DNA of 64,000 nucleotides from Wurfbainia villosa (lineage: Eukaryota > Streptophyta > Magnoliopsida > Zingiberales > Zingiberaceae): NCBI GenBank assembly GCA_025175895.1, contig CM046003.1, positions 47,176,335 to 47,240,334 of the forward strand, read 5' to 3'. A program made the translations under genes and the position numbers. The notes below the pieces were generated by a model. It was not told where the DNA came from and ran no database searches. It saw nothing but the letters and a program-made list of their open reading frames with translations. Below are positions 1-11,549 of this stretch, one piece after another. Position 1 is the first letter of the stretch. Each line of letters begins with the position of its first letter.

Positions 1-158
1 CAATTTGATCATTTTATCAAACTTCATAACTAATATTGGCACATCCTAAAATCTTTTAGGATTATAATTCAACCCTATTTCCAAGGTATCCATAACCTTG
101 AAAATAACCTAAAATGCTAGCTACCCATCCACTCAAGGTTGACACATCCTAAACCCAC

Positions 159-1904
159 CTAGCGTGAATCAATCACACTCTTAGGAACCCAAAACCGATT
201 TGAGCTCCTAGGGTTAATTAGGTATTCCTTAGGGATAATCTCCCTAGATACCTTCCTAATGACCCTCCTAGGCTTGTTAGCCTTGGTCATTTGGGTCTTA
301 CCTAGGTTGACTCTAGGGGTAACTCCCCTTGTAACCTTCTTAGTGGCCACCCTAGGTTTCCTTGAAACCCTAGCCACTAGGCACACCCTTTGGTCAACTC
401 TAGGGATAACCTCCCTATTGACCTTGGTCTTCCTAGACCTAGTTTGTGTTCCATAGTCAAATGGAACACTATGATAAGCCACTTTAGGCTTAGGTTTGTG
501 ACCCAAACCTTGCTTGCCCTTGGTTGACTTTTGACTCTTAGGTCCTAGGTGTTGACTTTAACTTTTGGACCCTTGATTTTGACCACTAGACCCTTTAAAT
601 TGATTTTGTATCTTATTTAGGGTCTTTTCAAGTTTTTCAAGCCTTGACCTCAAGACTTGATTTTCCTTTTCTAATTTCCCAATTTTAGAATTTTGATTTA
701 AATCTTGGGCATTGGACTTCCTAGGCATATGCCTAGTCCATTTAGGGTTTAGACCTAGGTGCTCTTGCACCTTTCTAATTGTCTCCCTAGGTAAAAATTT
801 TCTAGAGTTATTTGACCAAGGTTTGTCCTTAGATAAGTTGTTTTTAGGGACATTAGTCCCAAATTTTTCCTTACTCCTAAGGTAAACATTTTTAGCACCT
901 AAGCAAAATTCCTTACTTCTAGCATGCTCTTTATGAATTGCAAGGGAATTAAAATTCCTAGCATGCTTTTGACTTTTAAATCTAGAAGGTGCATTATTGA
1001 AATATACCTTAGGGTTAGCTATAGAAGCTCCCCCTACTTGTGATGCTCCTCCTTGCCCCTTCTTCTTCCCCCTAGGGCATTGACTCCGATAATGCCCCTT
1101 TGAATTGCACTTGAAGCATATGATGTGCTCCTTGCCTTTAGGTGTTGGGGAACCGGCATTCTTGACTTTTGGTGCCGGTGGAGCTTTCCTAATCTTCTTT
1201 GGGCACTTGCTCTTATAGTGCCCAAATTCCCTACACTCAAAACACATAATATTATTTTTATTTGAAATTAGAGTGTTTGAATTACCTAGGTTAGTGGTGG
1301 GGTTCGGAATTGACACTTCTTCATCTTGACTGGATGTAGAAGCTTCTTCTTGATGCTCCGGTGTTGAGGAAACTCTAATCTCCTCCTCAATCCTGGAAGT
1401 AGATGCTTCTTCCACTTCCTCCACCTCTTCCGATCCAGATGTTGATTCCCTATCAACCTCCGAATCCTCAAGCTCTTTGGATGAAGATGTACTTGCTTCT
1501 TTTTGAGCTTGAGAGGATGAGCACTCTTCGGTCTTTTCCTCTTGGACCGGTGGTGAGCCTTCATGATATTTTGCCACTTGACTCCAAAGCTCTTTGGCAT
1601 CCTTGTACTCACCTAGCTCACACATAATTTTATTAGGAATCAAATCAACCAAGAATTTAATTACCTTTGTATTCTTTTCGAACTCTTGGATTTGTTCCTC
1701 GGTCCACTTCTTCATCTTGAGAATTCCTCCCTTGGGCCCTTTTGGATATTGAAATCCCTCCATCAAAATGCCCCACTCTTCAAAGTCCTTCATCATCAAG
1801 AATTCTTCAATCCTCACCTTCCATTGATTGAATCCTTCTTGTCCATAGAAGGTATAAGGGATAGGTGTGTTGATATCCCATCCAAGCTTGTCTTGGAATT
1901 CCAT
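159..1904 (-). pseudogene. gag: A1 gag, nearly intact, one in-frame stop
   Basis: Gag would form the virus-like particle and bind element RNA. The ATG at 1904 fits the sister copy A2; an upstream GTG in frame is less likely. Seen: an N-terminal copia-type (UBN2-like) gag region with NQWKVR and KELWSQVAKYHEG motifs, an acidic serine-rich linker, two CCHC zinc knuckles at residues about 221-234 (CFECREFGHYKSKC) and 263-276 (CFKCNSKGHYRSQC), a heptad-like coiled coil near residues 400-435, then a basic tail ending in FWVPKS. A TAA at about 558 interrupts the frame; reading continues in the same frame to the TAG at 159. The stop lies in a short stretch absent from A2, so it looks like a local insertion. 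Only gag is encoded; no pol follows. Confidence 0.85.
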
Positions 1905-1956
1905 CTTCACCCTCTAGCATCTTGCTCCCGGTTGTTAATCCGTTGAAGAGCCCCGG

Positions 1957-1968
1957 GCTCTGATACCA
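1957..1968 (-). promoter_or_regulatory. A1 primer-binding site (tRNA-iMet)
   Basis: On the minus strand this reads TGGTATCAGAGC, the complement of the 3' end of plant initiator tRNA-Met. It lies two bases inside the LTR end, as usual for copia elements, and primes minus-strand DNA synthesis. Confidence 0.93.
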
Positions 1969-1970
1969 CT

Positions 1971-3577
1971 TGTTGGAGATTTGAGGGCGCTAGAGGGGGG
2001 GTGAATAGAGTTGAATTCGTACGTAGATGGAAATCATTCGCGTTGCTTGTCTACAATCTTGTTAGTACGCAGTGGAATAAACAGTAACAAATACAAAATA
2101 CAAGATACAATCACAACACGCACGATATAACGTGGTTCGGAACCGAACGGTTCCTACTCCACAGATCGAGCTCTAAAGAGCCCTAGTGATGCACACGCAC
2201 TCACTAATCACAAATACTCCTTCTCGACACAAGTCGGAGGTGGAGAAACCTCTTACAATAAGATTACAACAATAATCTAAATACAACAAGCAAATATAAG
2301 AAGAAATACAACAAGAGAAGTAAATAACACTTTACAAAAACTCTTTAGAAGCTTGCTTGTTGATTGCCTTGGACTAGCACTTGAAAGCCCTGATTTGCAG
2401 CAGTAAATTGCTTCAAAACATCCAAGAAAATCGGTTGCAAAAACCCTCCCGTCGAGCTCCTTTTATCCTTGCGCGCGACCTGGATTTCCACCCATCAGTC
2501 GACTGCCATAAGTCACCAGTCGACTGATGCCACTGTTGTCGTGAGACAACGGCTCGATCCACGCTGGAAAAACTCCAACGGATCTCTTGGCAGTCGACTG
2601 CCAACATTGTTAGTCGGCTACGAGCGATCATTCTCGCGGTGAACTAGCGATCGGTTGACCCTTGGCGGTCGGATCGCTTCCATGAGCGCCAGCGATCCGG
2701 CGGCCTACTCTTAAACGGCAGTCGAACTCAAGTCGACTCACGGCAGTCGAACCGGCCATAATGCCAGTCGACTGTCAACCTCAAAGATGAGGTTTTAACC
2801 CAAGTATGGTGCCCCCATACTTGCTAGACCACCCTTAGCCTAGACCTAAGCCTTCTAGCCACCTCCATCAGCCTTAGCCTCTCGGATCCCTCCAAGTCAT
2901 CCATGACTTGTTCATCCATCGCGCTAGCCTCCAGGTGCTTCCCTCGGCTATGTCATGCTAACGGTGTCTATACCGCCAAGGCACATTGGACTTACGCCGC
3001 CAAGACTCCGCTTGGACTTTACGCTGCCAATATCAATCCCCTTGGACTTCCCAAATGCCAAGACTCAAGCTTGGACTTTCCATGCCAAGACCCATGCTTG
3101 GACTTCTCATTTGCCAAGACCCATGCTTGGACTTCTCATGCCAAGTACTCAAGACTTGGACTTTCCCAAATGCCAAGTACCCATGACTTGGACTTTCCAT
3201 GCGCCAAGTGTCCCACTTGGACTTTTCATGCCAAGTACTCAAGACTTGGACTTTACCAAATGCCAAGTGTCCCACTTGGACTTTCCATGCCAAGTACCCA
3301 TGACTTGGACTTTACCTTGCCATGACCCATGCTTGGACTTTCCCATAATCACATGGTCAACCCCAGTCAACCATCAAGGTCTTCCTCGAGTCAAACTCGA
3401 GTCCGGTCAAATATGACCCGGGTCGATTGCTTCAACAATCTCCCCAACATATTAACCGACATTAATGTCAAACATCAATGCCAAACCACTTTGTCAAATC
3501 CCTTTGTCAAACATCAAAACATCACTCGAGTCAAACTCGAGTCTGGTCAATCGTGACCTGGGCCGATTGCACCAACA
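1971..3577 (-). repeat. A1 5' LTR (about 1.6 kb)
   Basis: Read on the minus strand the LTR starts TGTTGGTGCAATCGG (3577) and ends TCCAACA (1971). In order it holds a duplicated head with an internal polypurine-like tract (about 3440-3460), a hairpin minisatellite (about 2966-3347), a cluster of CAGTCGACTG-type palindromes (about 2490-2790), an A-rich TATA-like GGATAAAAGG near 2460, and a transcribed part with AACCACGTTATA and the run of Gs near its end. It aligns over its length with both LTRs of A2. Confidence 0.9.
2966..3347 (-). repeat. Hairpin minisatellite in A1 LTR
   Basis: Imperfect tandem units of about 29-32 bases, each containing a short dyad of the type CCAAGT-loop-ACTTGG on the element's sense strand. 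Loops vary (CATGGGT, CTTGAGT, GGA) while arms pair. Open frames here (for example 2903-3416 plus) are low-complexity by-products of the repeat and are not called as genes. Confidence 0.85.
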
Positions 3578-3798
3578 CACAAGACTTGGACTTTCCATGC
3601 CAAGTACACAAGACTTGGACTTTCCATGTCAAGTACACAAGACTTGGACTTCCCATGCCAAGTACACAAGACTTGGACTTCTCCATCATATGGTCAATCC
3701 CATGTCAACCATATAGTCAACCGATTATCAAACATCAAAATACTACTCGAGTCAAACTCGAGTCAGGCCAATCATGACCTAGGCCGATTGCACCAACA
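3578..3798 (-). repeat. D 3' LTR, proximal remnant
   Basis: Starts TGTTGGTGCAATCGGCCTAGG on the minus strand immediately after a polypurine tract, then gives one copy of the ACTCGAGTTTGACTCGAG dyad and the first four hairpin-minisatellite units (CAAGTCTTGTGTACTTG type). A1 interrupts it. It lacks the duplicated head of the A LTR. Confidence 0.85.
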
Positions 3799-3812
3799 AT
3801 CTCCTCCTTTTT
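3799..3812 (-). promoter_or_regulatory. D polypurine tract
   Basis: Minus-strand AAAAAGGAGGAGAT directly abuts the 3' LTR and would prime plus-strand DNA synthesis. Extra purine tracts of the same kind lie upstream in the element at about 3911-3920, 4122-4132 and 4142-4150, the multi-PPT arrangement associated with Sireviruses. Confidence 0.85.
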
Positions 3813-5603
3813 GATGTTTGACAATACTTTTAAGTTAGGCTAACAATAACCTAAACTTAAACACTTCCAATGCCATAGCATAATGAAGGTTTACCTAACT
3901 TAAACCTCACTTCTCCCCCTTTGGCATACATCAAAAAGTCTCCCCAAGGGTATCAATGTCTCATATACTAATGAGATCTTACAATCTCTCCTTTGGTCCA
4001 AAAATATCTAGGATGCCTTCACTCTTCCTAGTGATAAATCGCATATCACTAAATGAGAGGCAATCCTCATTCTCCAATTCTCCCTCTTTGAGGAAAAAGA
4101 CATCCAACATCCCATGATGGATAATCTCCCCCTAAAGGCTTGCTCCCCCTTGATCATTTCACCAACAATGTCTTTGGAAAGTCTCTAAGCCTATATGAAT
4201 ACTAAGTCATCAAAATTAAAGGAAAAAGTTCAAACTTGAACTTTCACACATTTTAAAATTTAATTCTCACCCTAAACAACTCTTCTAATCCATTTCCAAT
4301 AGATTTTCACCCTTTCAATGCTTTCCAAAGCATATCCTAGGGTTAGAAACAGTTAGGGTACATAGGGGTAGCTGAAAATGAGCTAAACAAACTTTGGTTA
4401 CTTGAAATCAGCTCAGCAGTTGACTTGATCAGCAAGTAGTCGATTGCTAGCATCATCAGTTGACTGCCATACTGCAACAGTCGACTGCTCTCTGATTTTC
4501 AGAAATCAATTTTTCATAAATGAATTTTGAAAATGCATAAGAAAAAATACGTATTTCAAAAAATCCTAAAAATTTATACATACATTACTTACATGAAATA
4601 CAATGGGTGAAAATTAGTTTTAAAATAAAGTACCCATTAAAATGAGATATTGATACAAAGTTCAAAACCATTGAAACTTTCAATATTTTTGACCTACTTT
4701 GTATCAACTTCTTCAATGGTGATTGCTATCAAAAGATAGACTTCACCAAGGTTTTCTAAAATGATTTTAAAATGTTTTAAAAAAACTATTTTGAACCATG
4801 GACTATGGGCTAGATGTACATGACTTGTACATTAGCTTTCCTCATGATTCATCATTATCATTTAATGAGTTCTAAACTCAATATGATGTACTAAATAAGC
4901 ACATGAGTTTAACTCATTTTCTAACATTTCATATGTGTCTAGGGTGTATCAATACACACACATGTCAATGTACTATGAGATGTGAGTTTTTGTTCTTCAT
5001 AGTCTAAGGTCTCATGCATTTTTCTAGGCGACTCTATTTGATTCTCTTATACATGGGATTTCAAATCATGTCATAGTCCTTAAATCAATTTTAATTAATC
5101 CTAAATGCATGAATGATGATTATGGCATAAAATGATAGCATAAATAAGCATATGCCAATAATCATGATGTCATGACATATAAATAAAATCTAAGCACTAC
5201 CATGACATAAAACCTAAACATTATCATGACATTTTAAATAATTAAATGAAATATGATGTCATGACATGACAAAGCAAACAGAGCATGACAAGTATAAAAT
5301 ACAAAGGTATATAATACTTAAGTGTTAAACTCAAATTTTCATTTCTAGAATTAAATCCATATTTACCATAATGGATCAATCTCCCAAGTATGCCAAAAAC
5401 CCGAAATGACACACTAATTGTTCCAATTTTGATTGACTTTTCAAACTTCTTGAATTTTATTGGCACATCCTAAAATCCTTTAGGATATAAATTCAACCCT
5501 CATTTCCAAAGTATCCCATAACCTTGGAAATAACCTAGAGTGCTAACTTTGCTATGGTTAGGTTAACTACCCATCCATTTAAGGTTGACACAACCTAACC
5601 CAT
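3813..5603 (-). other. D 3' non-coding region
   Basis: About 1.8 kb between gag and the 3' LTR, AT-rich, with no ORF of note. It holds the repeated polypurine tracts, palindrome relatives of CAGTCGACTG at about 4424-4492, a conserved block near 4720-4740 (GGTGATTGCTATCAAAA), another near 5080-5120, and many TGTCATGACA-like motifs at 5160-5280. The same blocks, in the same order, are in A2 and C. Confidence 0.8.
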
Positions 5604-7278
5604 TTAGCGTGAAGGAATCACACTCCTAGGAACCCAATACCTATTGGAGCTCTTTGAGTTTACTAAGTACTCACTAGGGATATCCTCCCTTAGTACCTTC
5701 CTAATGACCCTTTTAGGCTTAGAAGCCTTGATCTATTGGGTCTTGTCTAGGTTAATCTTAGGGGTAACTCCCCTTGTAACCTTCTAAGTGACATTCCTAG
5801 GTTTCTTTGAAACCTTAGTCACTAGACACTAATCTCTAGGGATGACCTCCCTTGTGACCTTGACTTTCCTAAACCTATGTATGGTTCCATAATCAAATGG
5901 AATACTTTGGTAGGTCTCCTTGGGCTTAGGTTTGTGACCCAAACCTTTCTTGCCCCTAGATAGTTCTTGCCTCCTAGACCTTAGATTTTGTCCGTTTGAC
6001 TTTTGAATTGGATTTTGTATCTTCCTAAAGGTCTTTTCTAATTTCTCAAGCCTTGACCTCAAGGCTTGATTCTCTAACTCTAATTTCCCAATTTTTGATT
6101 TTTCATTAACCTTTTGGGAGTGGTTCTTTCTCTTAGGCATATGCTTACCCTCATTAGGGTTAATTCCTAAGTGGTTTTCTACCTTCATAATAGCTTCCTT
6201 AGGTAGAATTGTAGGGTTAGTGGTTCTAGAACTATCCTTAGTCCCAACCTTGCAAGATTTAGCACCTCAACAAATATATTTATTGCTATTTGCATTCCTT
6301 TCATGATTATGCACAATTGCAAGAGAATTAAGATTACTCCTAGCATGCTTTTGTTTATTATGTAAATAAAGAGCATTATTGAAATATACTTTAGGGTTTG
6401 CCTTAGCTCCCCCTACATATGTAGCTCCTCCTTTGCCCTTACTAGATTGTCTTCCCTTAGAGCATTGACTTCTATAGTGCCCCTTTTAATGACATTTGAA
6501 GCAAATGATGTGCTCCTTACTCTTAATTGTTGAAGCACCAACATCCTTAGGCTTTTCATGAATTTTTGATGCCGGTTGAGTCTTCTTGACTTTTTTTGGG
6601 CACTTACTCTTGTAATGCTTAGCTTCCTTACACTCAAAACATATTATGTGATATTTTTATCTTTAATTATAATGTTTGAGTTACCTAGGTTGGTGGTAGA
6701 ATCTAGAGTTGGTTCTTGATCCCTCCCAGAGGTTGAAGCTTCTTCTTTCTCTTCTTTCGGCGTGGAAGGTCTCTCCTCTCCCTCAATTCTAGAGGTGAAT
6801 GCTTCCTCCAATTCTTCCACTTCTTCTATCGATCTGGATGTGGATTCTCTCTCAATCTTCGAATCCTCACGGGCTTGAGAGGATGAGCATGATTCTTTTG
6901 ATCCTTGGAATTTTTCTTCACTTGAAGCAGGTGAGGGATTTTCATGAAGCTTTGCCAATTTACTCCATAGCTCCTTGGCATCCTGAAATTCACCTATCTT
7001 ACATAATAAATCATTAGGTATTGATTCGACTAACATATCGATTACCTTGTCATTTATTTTGAATTTTGGTCTTGGGTCCATCTCTCCTTCTTGAGATATC
7101 CACCCTTTAAGCTCCTTGGATATTCGAATCCGTCTAGTATGGTGAACCACTGCTCGATGTCCATCATTAAGAAATTCTCAATCCATGCCTTCCATTGATT
7201 GGACCCTTCTCGTTCAAAGAAAGTGTATGGAATCAGAGTGTTAATGTCCCATCCAAATCCATCGTTGGGCAACTCCAT
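5604..7278 (-). pseudogene. gag: D gag, decayed
   Basis: The ATG at 7278 starts MELPNDGFGWDIN, matching the A and C gag starts. The reading frame is broken into at least five pieces (7054-7278, 6644-7150, 6413-6637, 6185-6376, 5829-6188). Two zinc-knuckle regions are recognisable near 6600-6640 and 6470-6510. One is damaged: a TAA falls where the second knuckle should read GHYRSQC. The coiled-coil segment (LELENQALRSRLEKLEK) and the C-terminal WVPRSVIPSR are still readable. No pol follows. Confidence 0.82.
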
Positions 7279-7332
7279 CCTCCTTCCCTCTAGCGATACT
7301 CCCTTGGTTGTTAAGCCTTAAAGAGTGACCTC

Positions 7333-7344
7333 GCTCTAATACCA
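7333..7344 (-). promoter_or_regulatory. D primer-binding site, variant
   Basis: Minus strand TGGTATTAGAGC, one change (C to T) from the canonical tRNA-iMet complement. Element C carries the same variant at 30228-30239. Confidence 0.85.
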
Positions 7345-7346
7345 CT

Positions 7347-8618
7347 TGTAGGACCATCTAGAGGGGGGGGGGGGGGAATAGCGGTTTCGATTCAACACTT
7401 GGAATTCGATCATGATATGTCTCTATAATTCATTAGTATGCGTAGCGGAAATAATAAAGCATAAAGACAAACACTCACATGCAATACAAAAACATATAAC
7501 GTGGTTCGAAACCTAGGATTCCTACTCCACGGGTTAAGCTCAAATGAGCTCTAGTGATGCACACCACTACTAATACACTCCTCGGAATAATCCAGAGGTG
7601 GAGAAACCTCGTACAAGTGATTACAAAAGTAATACAATAATAAGAACAAGATACAAGCAATTACACTAAGAAAATGAATACAAGTAAAGAAAAAATACTT
7701 TACAAATGTGAGCTTTGAATGCTTGATCTTTGGTTGCTTTTGGAATGCCTTGAAGGTTTACAATGCATCAACAATTCCCCTTCAAATTCCTCAAGAAACA
7801 CTGGCCAAAATCCTCCTCTTCGTGCTTCTTGTAAAGCTGCAACTCAGATTGATTTTCGCATAACAGTCGACTGCCATAAGGCACCAGTCGACTGCCCCTG
7901 TAGTCGTTGTCTCACAACGGCTCAATCCACTATGGAAAAACTCCAACGGATACAATAGTAGCCGACTGCCCTTACCAATAGTCGACTGCTGACCTAACAA
8001 TCGACTGATTAGTCGATACCAATGCTTCTATTCTCCTGTCCACTTAGAATAGTCGATTGCCCTTCATGACAGTTGAATGCTGTGACCAGTCGACTGCTAA
8101 ACCCTAGCAGTCGACTACTGGACCACATAATAGTAGTCAAGCATCAGTCGACTCCCTGCCAGTCAACTGCTCATAATCCCAGTTGATTGATCAAAGTTGA
8201 CTAGGCTGCCAAGTGTCAAACACTCGGCTAGTCGACTGATAAACCTCAAACATGAGGTTTAACTCAAGTATGATTCCTTCATACTTGATAGACCACTCTT
8301 AGCCAAGACCTAAGCCTTCTAGCCACCTCCATTAGCCTCATGCCTATCAGATCTCTCCAAGTCATCCATGACTTTTTCATCCATATGCTAGCCTTCAAGT
8401 GCTTCCATCGGCTATTTTTGTGCTAAGCGGGTTTACTTTGCCAAGGTACATTTGGGCTTACACTGCCAAGACACACGCTTGGACTTTACGTCGGCAATAT
8501 CAAACCCTTGGACTTTCCTTGCCAACTCCATGTTGGACTTTCCAAATGTCAAGACCCATACTTGGACTTTTCAATTGCCAAGACACATTCTTGGACTTTA
8601 CCATTGTTAAGTACCCAT
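7347..8618 (-). repeat. D 5' LTR, distal 1.27 kb
   Basis: Minus-strand end is TCCTACA at 7347. It has a run of 14 Gs at 7363-7376, the AACGTGGTTCGAA and CTCCACGGG blocks shared with A and C, a CAGTCGACTG palindrome cluster at about 7862-8240 and the start of the hairpin minisatellite (about 8430-8600). C interrupts it at 8619. Confidence 0.85.
7862..8240. repeat. CAGTCGACTG palindrome cluster in D LTR
   Basis: At least ten exact or one-step variants of the 10-bp palindrome within about 380 bases, upstream (in element sense) of the transcribed part of the LTR. The same motif clusters in the A and E LTRs. Confidence 0.85.
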
Positions 8619-10226
8619 TGTAGGACCGTTGGCGTCGCTAGAGGGGGGTGAATAGAAATTCATCGATTTCATTGATAGAATTTGTCGCGCTTATCTATGA
8701 TCGTTAGTACGCATCGGAAATACGAATACAAATACAAATCACAGGACAAACTCAACACACTGATTTAATGTAGTTCGGAACCTTAGTTCTTACTCTACGG
8801 TCGAGCCCTAGCGAGCTCTAGTGATGAAAACCACCACTATCAAACTTCTCCTTCTTGGTGACACATCGAAGGTGGAGAAACCTCTTACTAGTCTCTTACA
8901 ACAATAAGAACAAGATACAACAACTATAAAAGCAAATGAGAAATAAGTGAACACACTTTACAAGTTAGGGCTTTGAATGCTTGTTTGTTGGTTGCTTTGG
9001 GCTGACTTTGAAGGCCCTGAAATGCAACAACACCTTGCCTTAAATCACCCCTCTAACCTCGAAGCTTCCAGACCTGTAATGGTCACTTCGCCAGTCGAGG
9101 CGCCGCCTCGACTACTATACCAGTCGAGGTGCCAGTTGAGTCTACCTTGCTTCTGAGCAGCTGTTTACATGCTTGTCCTGAATCTAGTCGAGGTGCCAGT
9201 CGAGTGGTCCAGTCGAGTCGCTGGTCGAGCCTGCCTTGCTTCTGAGTGATTCCTCTCACACCCAACTCCCATAACCAGTTGAGGTTCTGGTCGAGTGGAA
9301 AAGTCGAGGTGCTGCCTCGACTATCCTCTAGTCAAGGTGCTAGTCGAGTGACTTCCCAAGTCCCACCACCAAGCACTCGACTCCCTGAGTCAGTGAGCAC
9401 CTTACTAGTCGAGGTGCCACCTCGACTATAACCTAGTCGAGGCGCTGGTCGAGATCACCTTGCTTTTGTTTGCCTACAAACGAAGCCCAATCGAATGAAC
9501 CGAACTGACAGTCGACTATTATACCTCAACATTGAGGTTTACCACTCCAAGTATGATCCCTTCATACTTGATACTCACCCTAGGCCTAAACCTAAGCCTT
9601 CAACCCACTTCCATCAGCCTCATGCCTTCTGGATCCATCGAGTCCGTGACTCTTCATCCTTGCGCTAGCCTTCAAGTGTTTCCATCGACTATTTCATGCT
9701 CTAGGATCTACCTTTGGCAAGAGGCCTAGCCTCCGGGACTTCCCCCTTTGCCAAGTTTGATCTCCTTGATCAGCTGGGTCTTCCCTTGACAAGACTCCTC
9801 GTCCGGGACTTCACTTCCAAGAGGCCACGCCTCCGGGACTTCACTGCCAAGACTCTACATCCGGGACTTCACTTGCCAAGCACGGTCTCCCAGACCTGCT
9901 GGGACTTCCCTCGCCAACTCCAAATTGGTCTTTCCAACACCAAGTGTCCGGTCTCCCTTCACCGACTTGGATTTTCCCTTGCCAAGTATCCATACTTTGA
10001 CTTTTCCTTTCCAAGTCACCATACTTGGACTTCTCTACACCAAGTGTCCGGTCAACCTTGATCGACATGAATTTCTCCAATAATCTCCCTCATATAACCT
10101 TGGATGTCCCATACCATCCACTAGTCATATGACCAAACCATATTGTAAACCATCGTCGAACATCAAAACCCTACTCGAGTCCCACTCGAGTCTGGTCAAT
10201 CATGACATGGGCCCATTGCACCAACA
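8619..10226 (-). repeat. C 3' LTR (1.6 kb)
   Basis: Minus-strand start TGTTGGTGCAATGGGCCC at 10226, end GGTCCTACA at 8619. Its outline matches the A and D LTRs (head dyad ACTCGAGTGGGACTCGAG, tandem hairpin-like units at about 9716-10060, palindrome cluster, leader blocks), but the palindrome is a different one, built on AGTCGAGG. Confidence 0.88.
9093..9427. repeat. AGTCGAGG palindromes in C LTR
   Basis: 9093-9113 pairs AGTCGAGGCG with CGCCTCGACT around one central C. 9407-9427 pairs AGTCGAGGTG with CACCTCGACT, so the arm change is compensated. 9302-9322 is an imperfect relative, and half-sites lie between. The cluster occupies the place of the CAGTCGACTG cluster in A and D. Confidence 0.85.
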
Positions 10227-10240
10227 ATCTCCCCCTTTTT
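10227..10240 (-). promoter_or_regulatory. C polypurine tract
   Basis: Minus-strand AAAAAGGGGGAGAT abuts the 3' LTR. Further GGGGGA tracts lie at about 10413, 10491, 10570 and 10631. Confidence 0.88.
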
Positions 10241-11544
10241 GATGTTTGACAATACCGTTAAGTTAGGTTATCCCATAAACCCAACTTGACTTTTCTCATG
10301 CCAAAGCATAACGGAGTGTTCCCAATTCAAAATTTCAAATTTTTGAAATTTTTGGGGTTTAGTGTATGTTAGGGTTGATCCTCACTCAAGATCCTAACTT
10401 AACCCCTTCTATTTCTCCCCCTTGTTGACATACATCAAAAAGTCTACCAAGGTTTACCATATCTCATTTTCAATGAGATTCTTCATTCTCCCCCTTGGTC
10501 AAAAATCATCTTGAATGCTTTTATTCTCCTTAGTGATCTATCACTAAATGAAAAACAATCTTCTATTTTTCCCCCTTTTATAAACCATCATCCATCATAC
10601 CTAGATGGATAATCTCCCACTAAAGGCTTACTCCCCCTTACCCATTGCACCAATAATGTCCTTGGAGAGTTCCTAAGCCTATAAGAACCTTAAACAATAA
10701 ATAATAAGGATAAAAGTTCAAACTTGAACTTCAACTCCCTTAAAATCTGAGTTTTACCCAACTTAACTCTCCAATTCATTTCCAATGGACATCTCACCCT
10801 TTCAATGCTTGTCTAAGCATATTAGAGGTGTAGGAGTAGTTATCTAGCCTAGGGTTATGGTTAGATGACTTAAACCAATATTAGTAAGCCACAAACAGTG
10901 CTAACAGTCATCTGAGAAAGCTCCAGTTGAGTGTCAACATCTCCAGTCGAGGCGCCGCCTCAACTGGTTTCTAAATTTTCTAATGAATTTCAGAAATGTA
11001 TAAATAATTCTAGAAAATTCAAAAAATTGTGAAGTTTCAACCACACATTACTTATGCCAAACACTATAGGGGAAAAATAATTTTTTGTGAAGATAACTTT
11101 TAAATTCAAAGAATGATACAAAGTTCAAAAGCATTGAAACCTTTAATAATTTAGCCAACTTTGTTTTAATCTTCTCGATGGTGATTGCTATCAAAATGAT
11201 TTTAAAATGTTTTCAAAACCTTAATTTCAATCATGGTCTATGGGCTAAGTATACATGACTTGTATATTAGCTTTCCTCATGATTTATACCTATAATTAAG
11301 ATGAGTTTGAGTTCATCTAGATGCAACATCTATGCACCTTGAACATAACTCATTTTCCTAACACCTCACATGTATCTAGGGTGTTGTTCTTGTGAGATGT
11401 GGGTTTAGGTTCTTAGGTTTCATGCATTTTTCTAGGCAACACTATTTGATTCCCTTATACTTGGGACTTCAAATCATGTCATTGTCCTTAAATTGATTTT
11501 AATTATCCTAAATGCATGAATGATGATCATGGCATAAGAATGTG
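10241..11544 (-). other. C 3' non-coding region, first part
   Basis: Non-coding, AT-rich, multi-PPT in its first 400 bases. A near-perfect relative of the C palindrome is at 10945-10965. The conserved block GGTGATTGCTATCAAAA is at about 11180 and the CTTAAAT/CATGAATGATGAT block at 11488-11527. A2 interrupts it at 11545-11549; it resumes at 28039 and reaches the gag stop near 28520. Confidence 0.8.
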
Positions 11545-11549
11545 AATAA
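11545..11549. repeat. Target duplication AATAA, left of A2
   Basis: AATAA precedes A2's TGTTGG start and recurs at 28034-28038 after its terminal ACA. Confidence 0.9.

Larger units (their letters stand above)
1..3577 (-). mobile_element. A1: gag-only LTR retrotransposon, 5' part
   Basis: On the minus strand this holds a 5' LTR (1971-3577), a primer-binding site (1957-1968), a gag gene (159-1904) and the start of a non-coding 3' region (1-158). The rest lies left of the window. The LTR ends abruptly at 3577, where the neighbouring DNA becomes D's 3' LTR, so A1 is inserted in D. The candidate target duplication on this side is CACAA (3578-3582); its partner is out of view. No protease, integrase or RT is seen between gag and the window edge, and the sister copy A2 shows that the family has none. 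Lineage (Sirevirus-derived, non-autonomous) is inferred from the gag and from A2's polypurine tracts. Confidence 0.88.
3578..8618 (-). mobile_element. D: gag-only LTR element, both LTRs interrupted
   Basis: The oldest visible layer. Minus-strand order: 5' LTR 7347-8618 (cut by C at 8619), PBS, decayed gag 5604-7278, non-coding 3' region with repeated polypurine tracts, polypurine tract at 3799, and the first 221 bases of the 3' LTR (cut by A1 at 3577). The two LTR pieces cover different parts of the LTR, so they cannot be compared for age. Gag frameshifts suggest that D is older than A1 and A2. Confidence 0.85.

Noticed and set aside
2903..3416. Overlapping ORFs of 66-153 codons in several frames (also 21326-21786 and 26412-27072)
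   Set aside because: They are translations of the hairpin minisatellite in the A LTRs; the repetitive TWTFHAKY-type peptides occur in all frames and on both strands.
1971..3798. A single 1.8-kb LTR shared by two gag-only elements
   Set aside because: At first this looked like a tandem LTR array, because PBS lies on one side and a polypurine tract on the other. A full A LTR ends at 3577, and 3578-3798 belongs to D's different LTR, so nesting explains it.
7363..7376. Run of 14 Gs as a structural motif
   Set aside because: Homologous LTRs have 5-9 Gs or Cs at this place; homopolymer length is unreliable and no G-quadruplex pattern is otherwise present.
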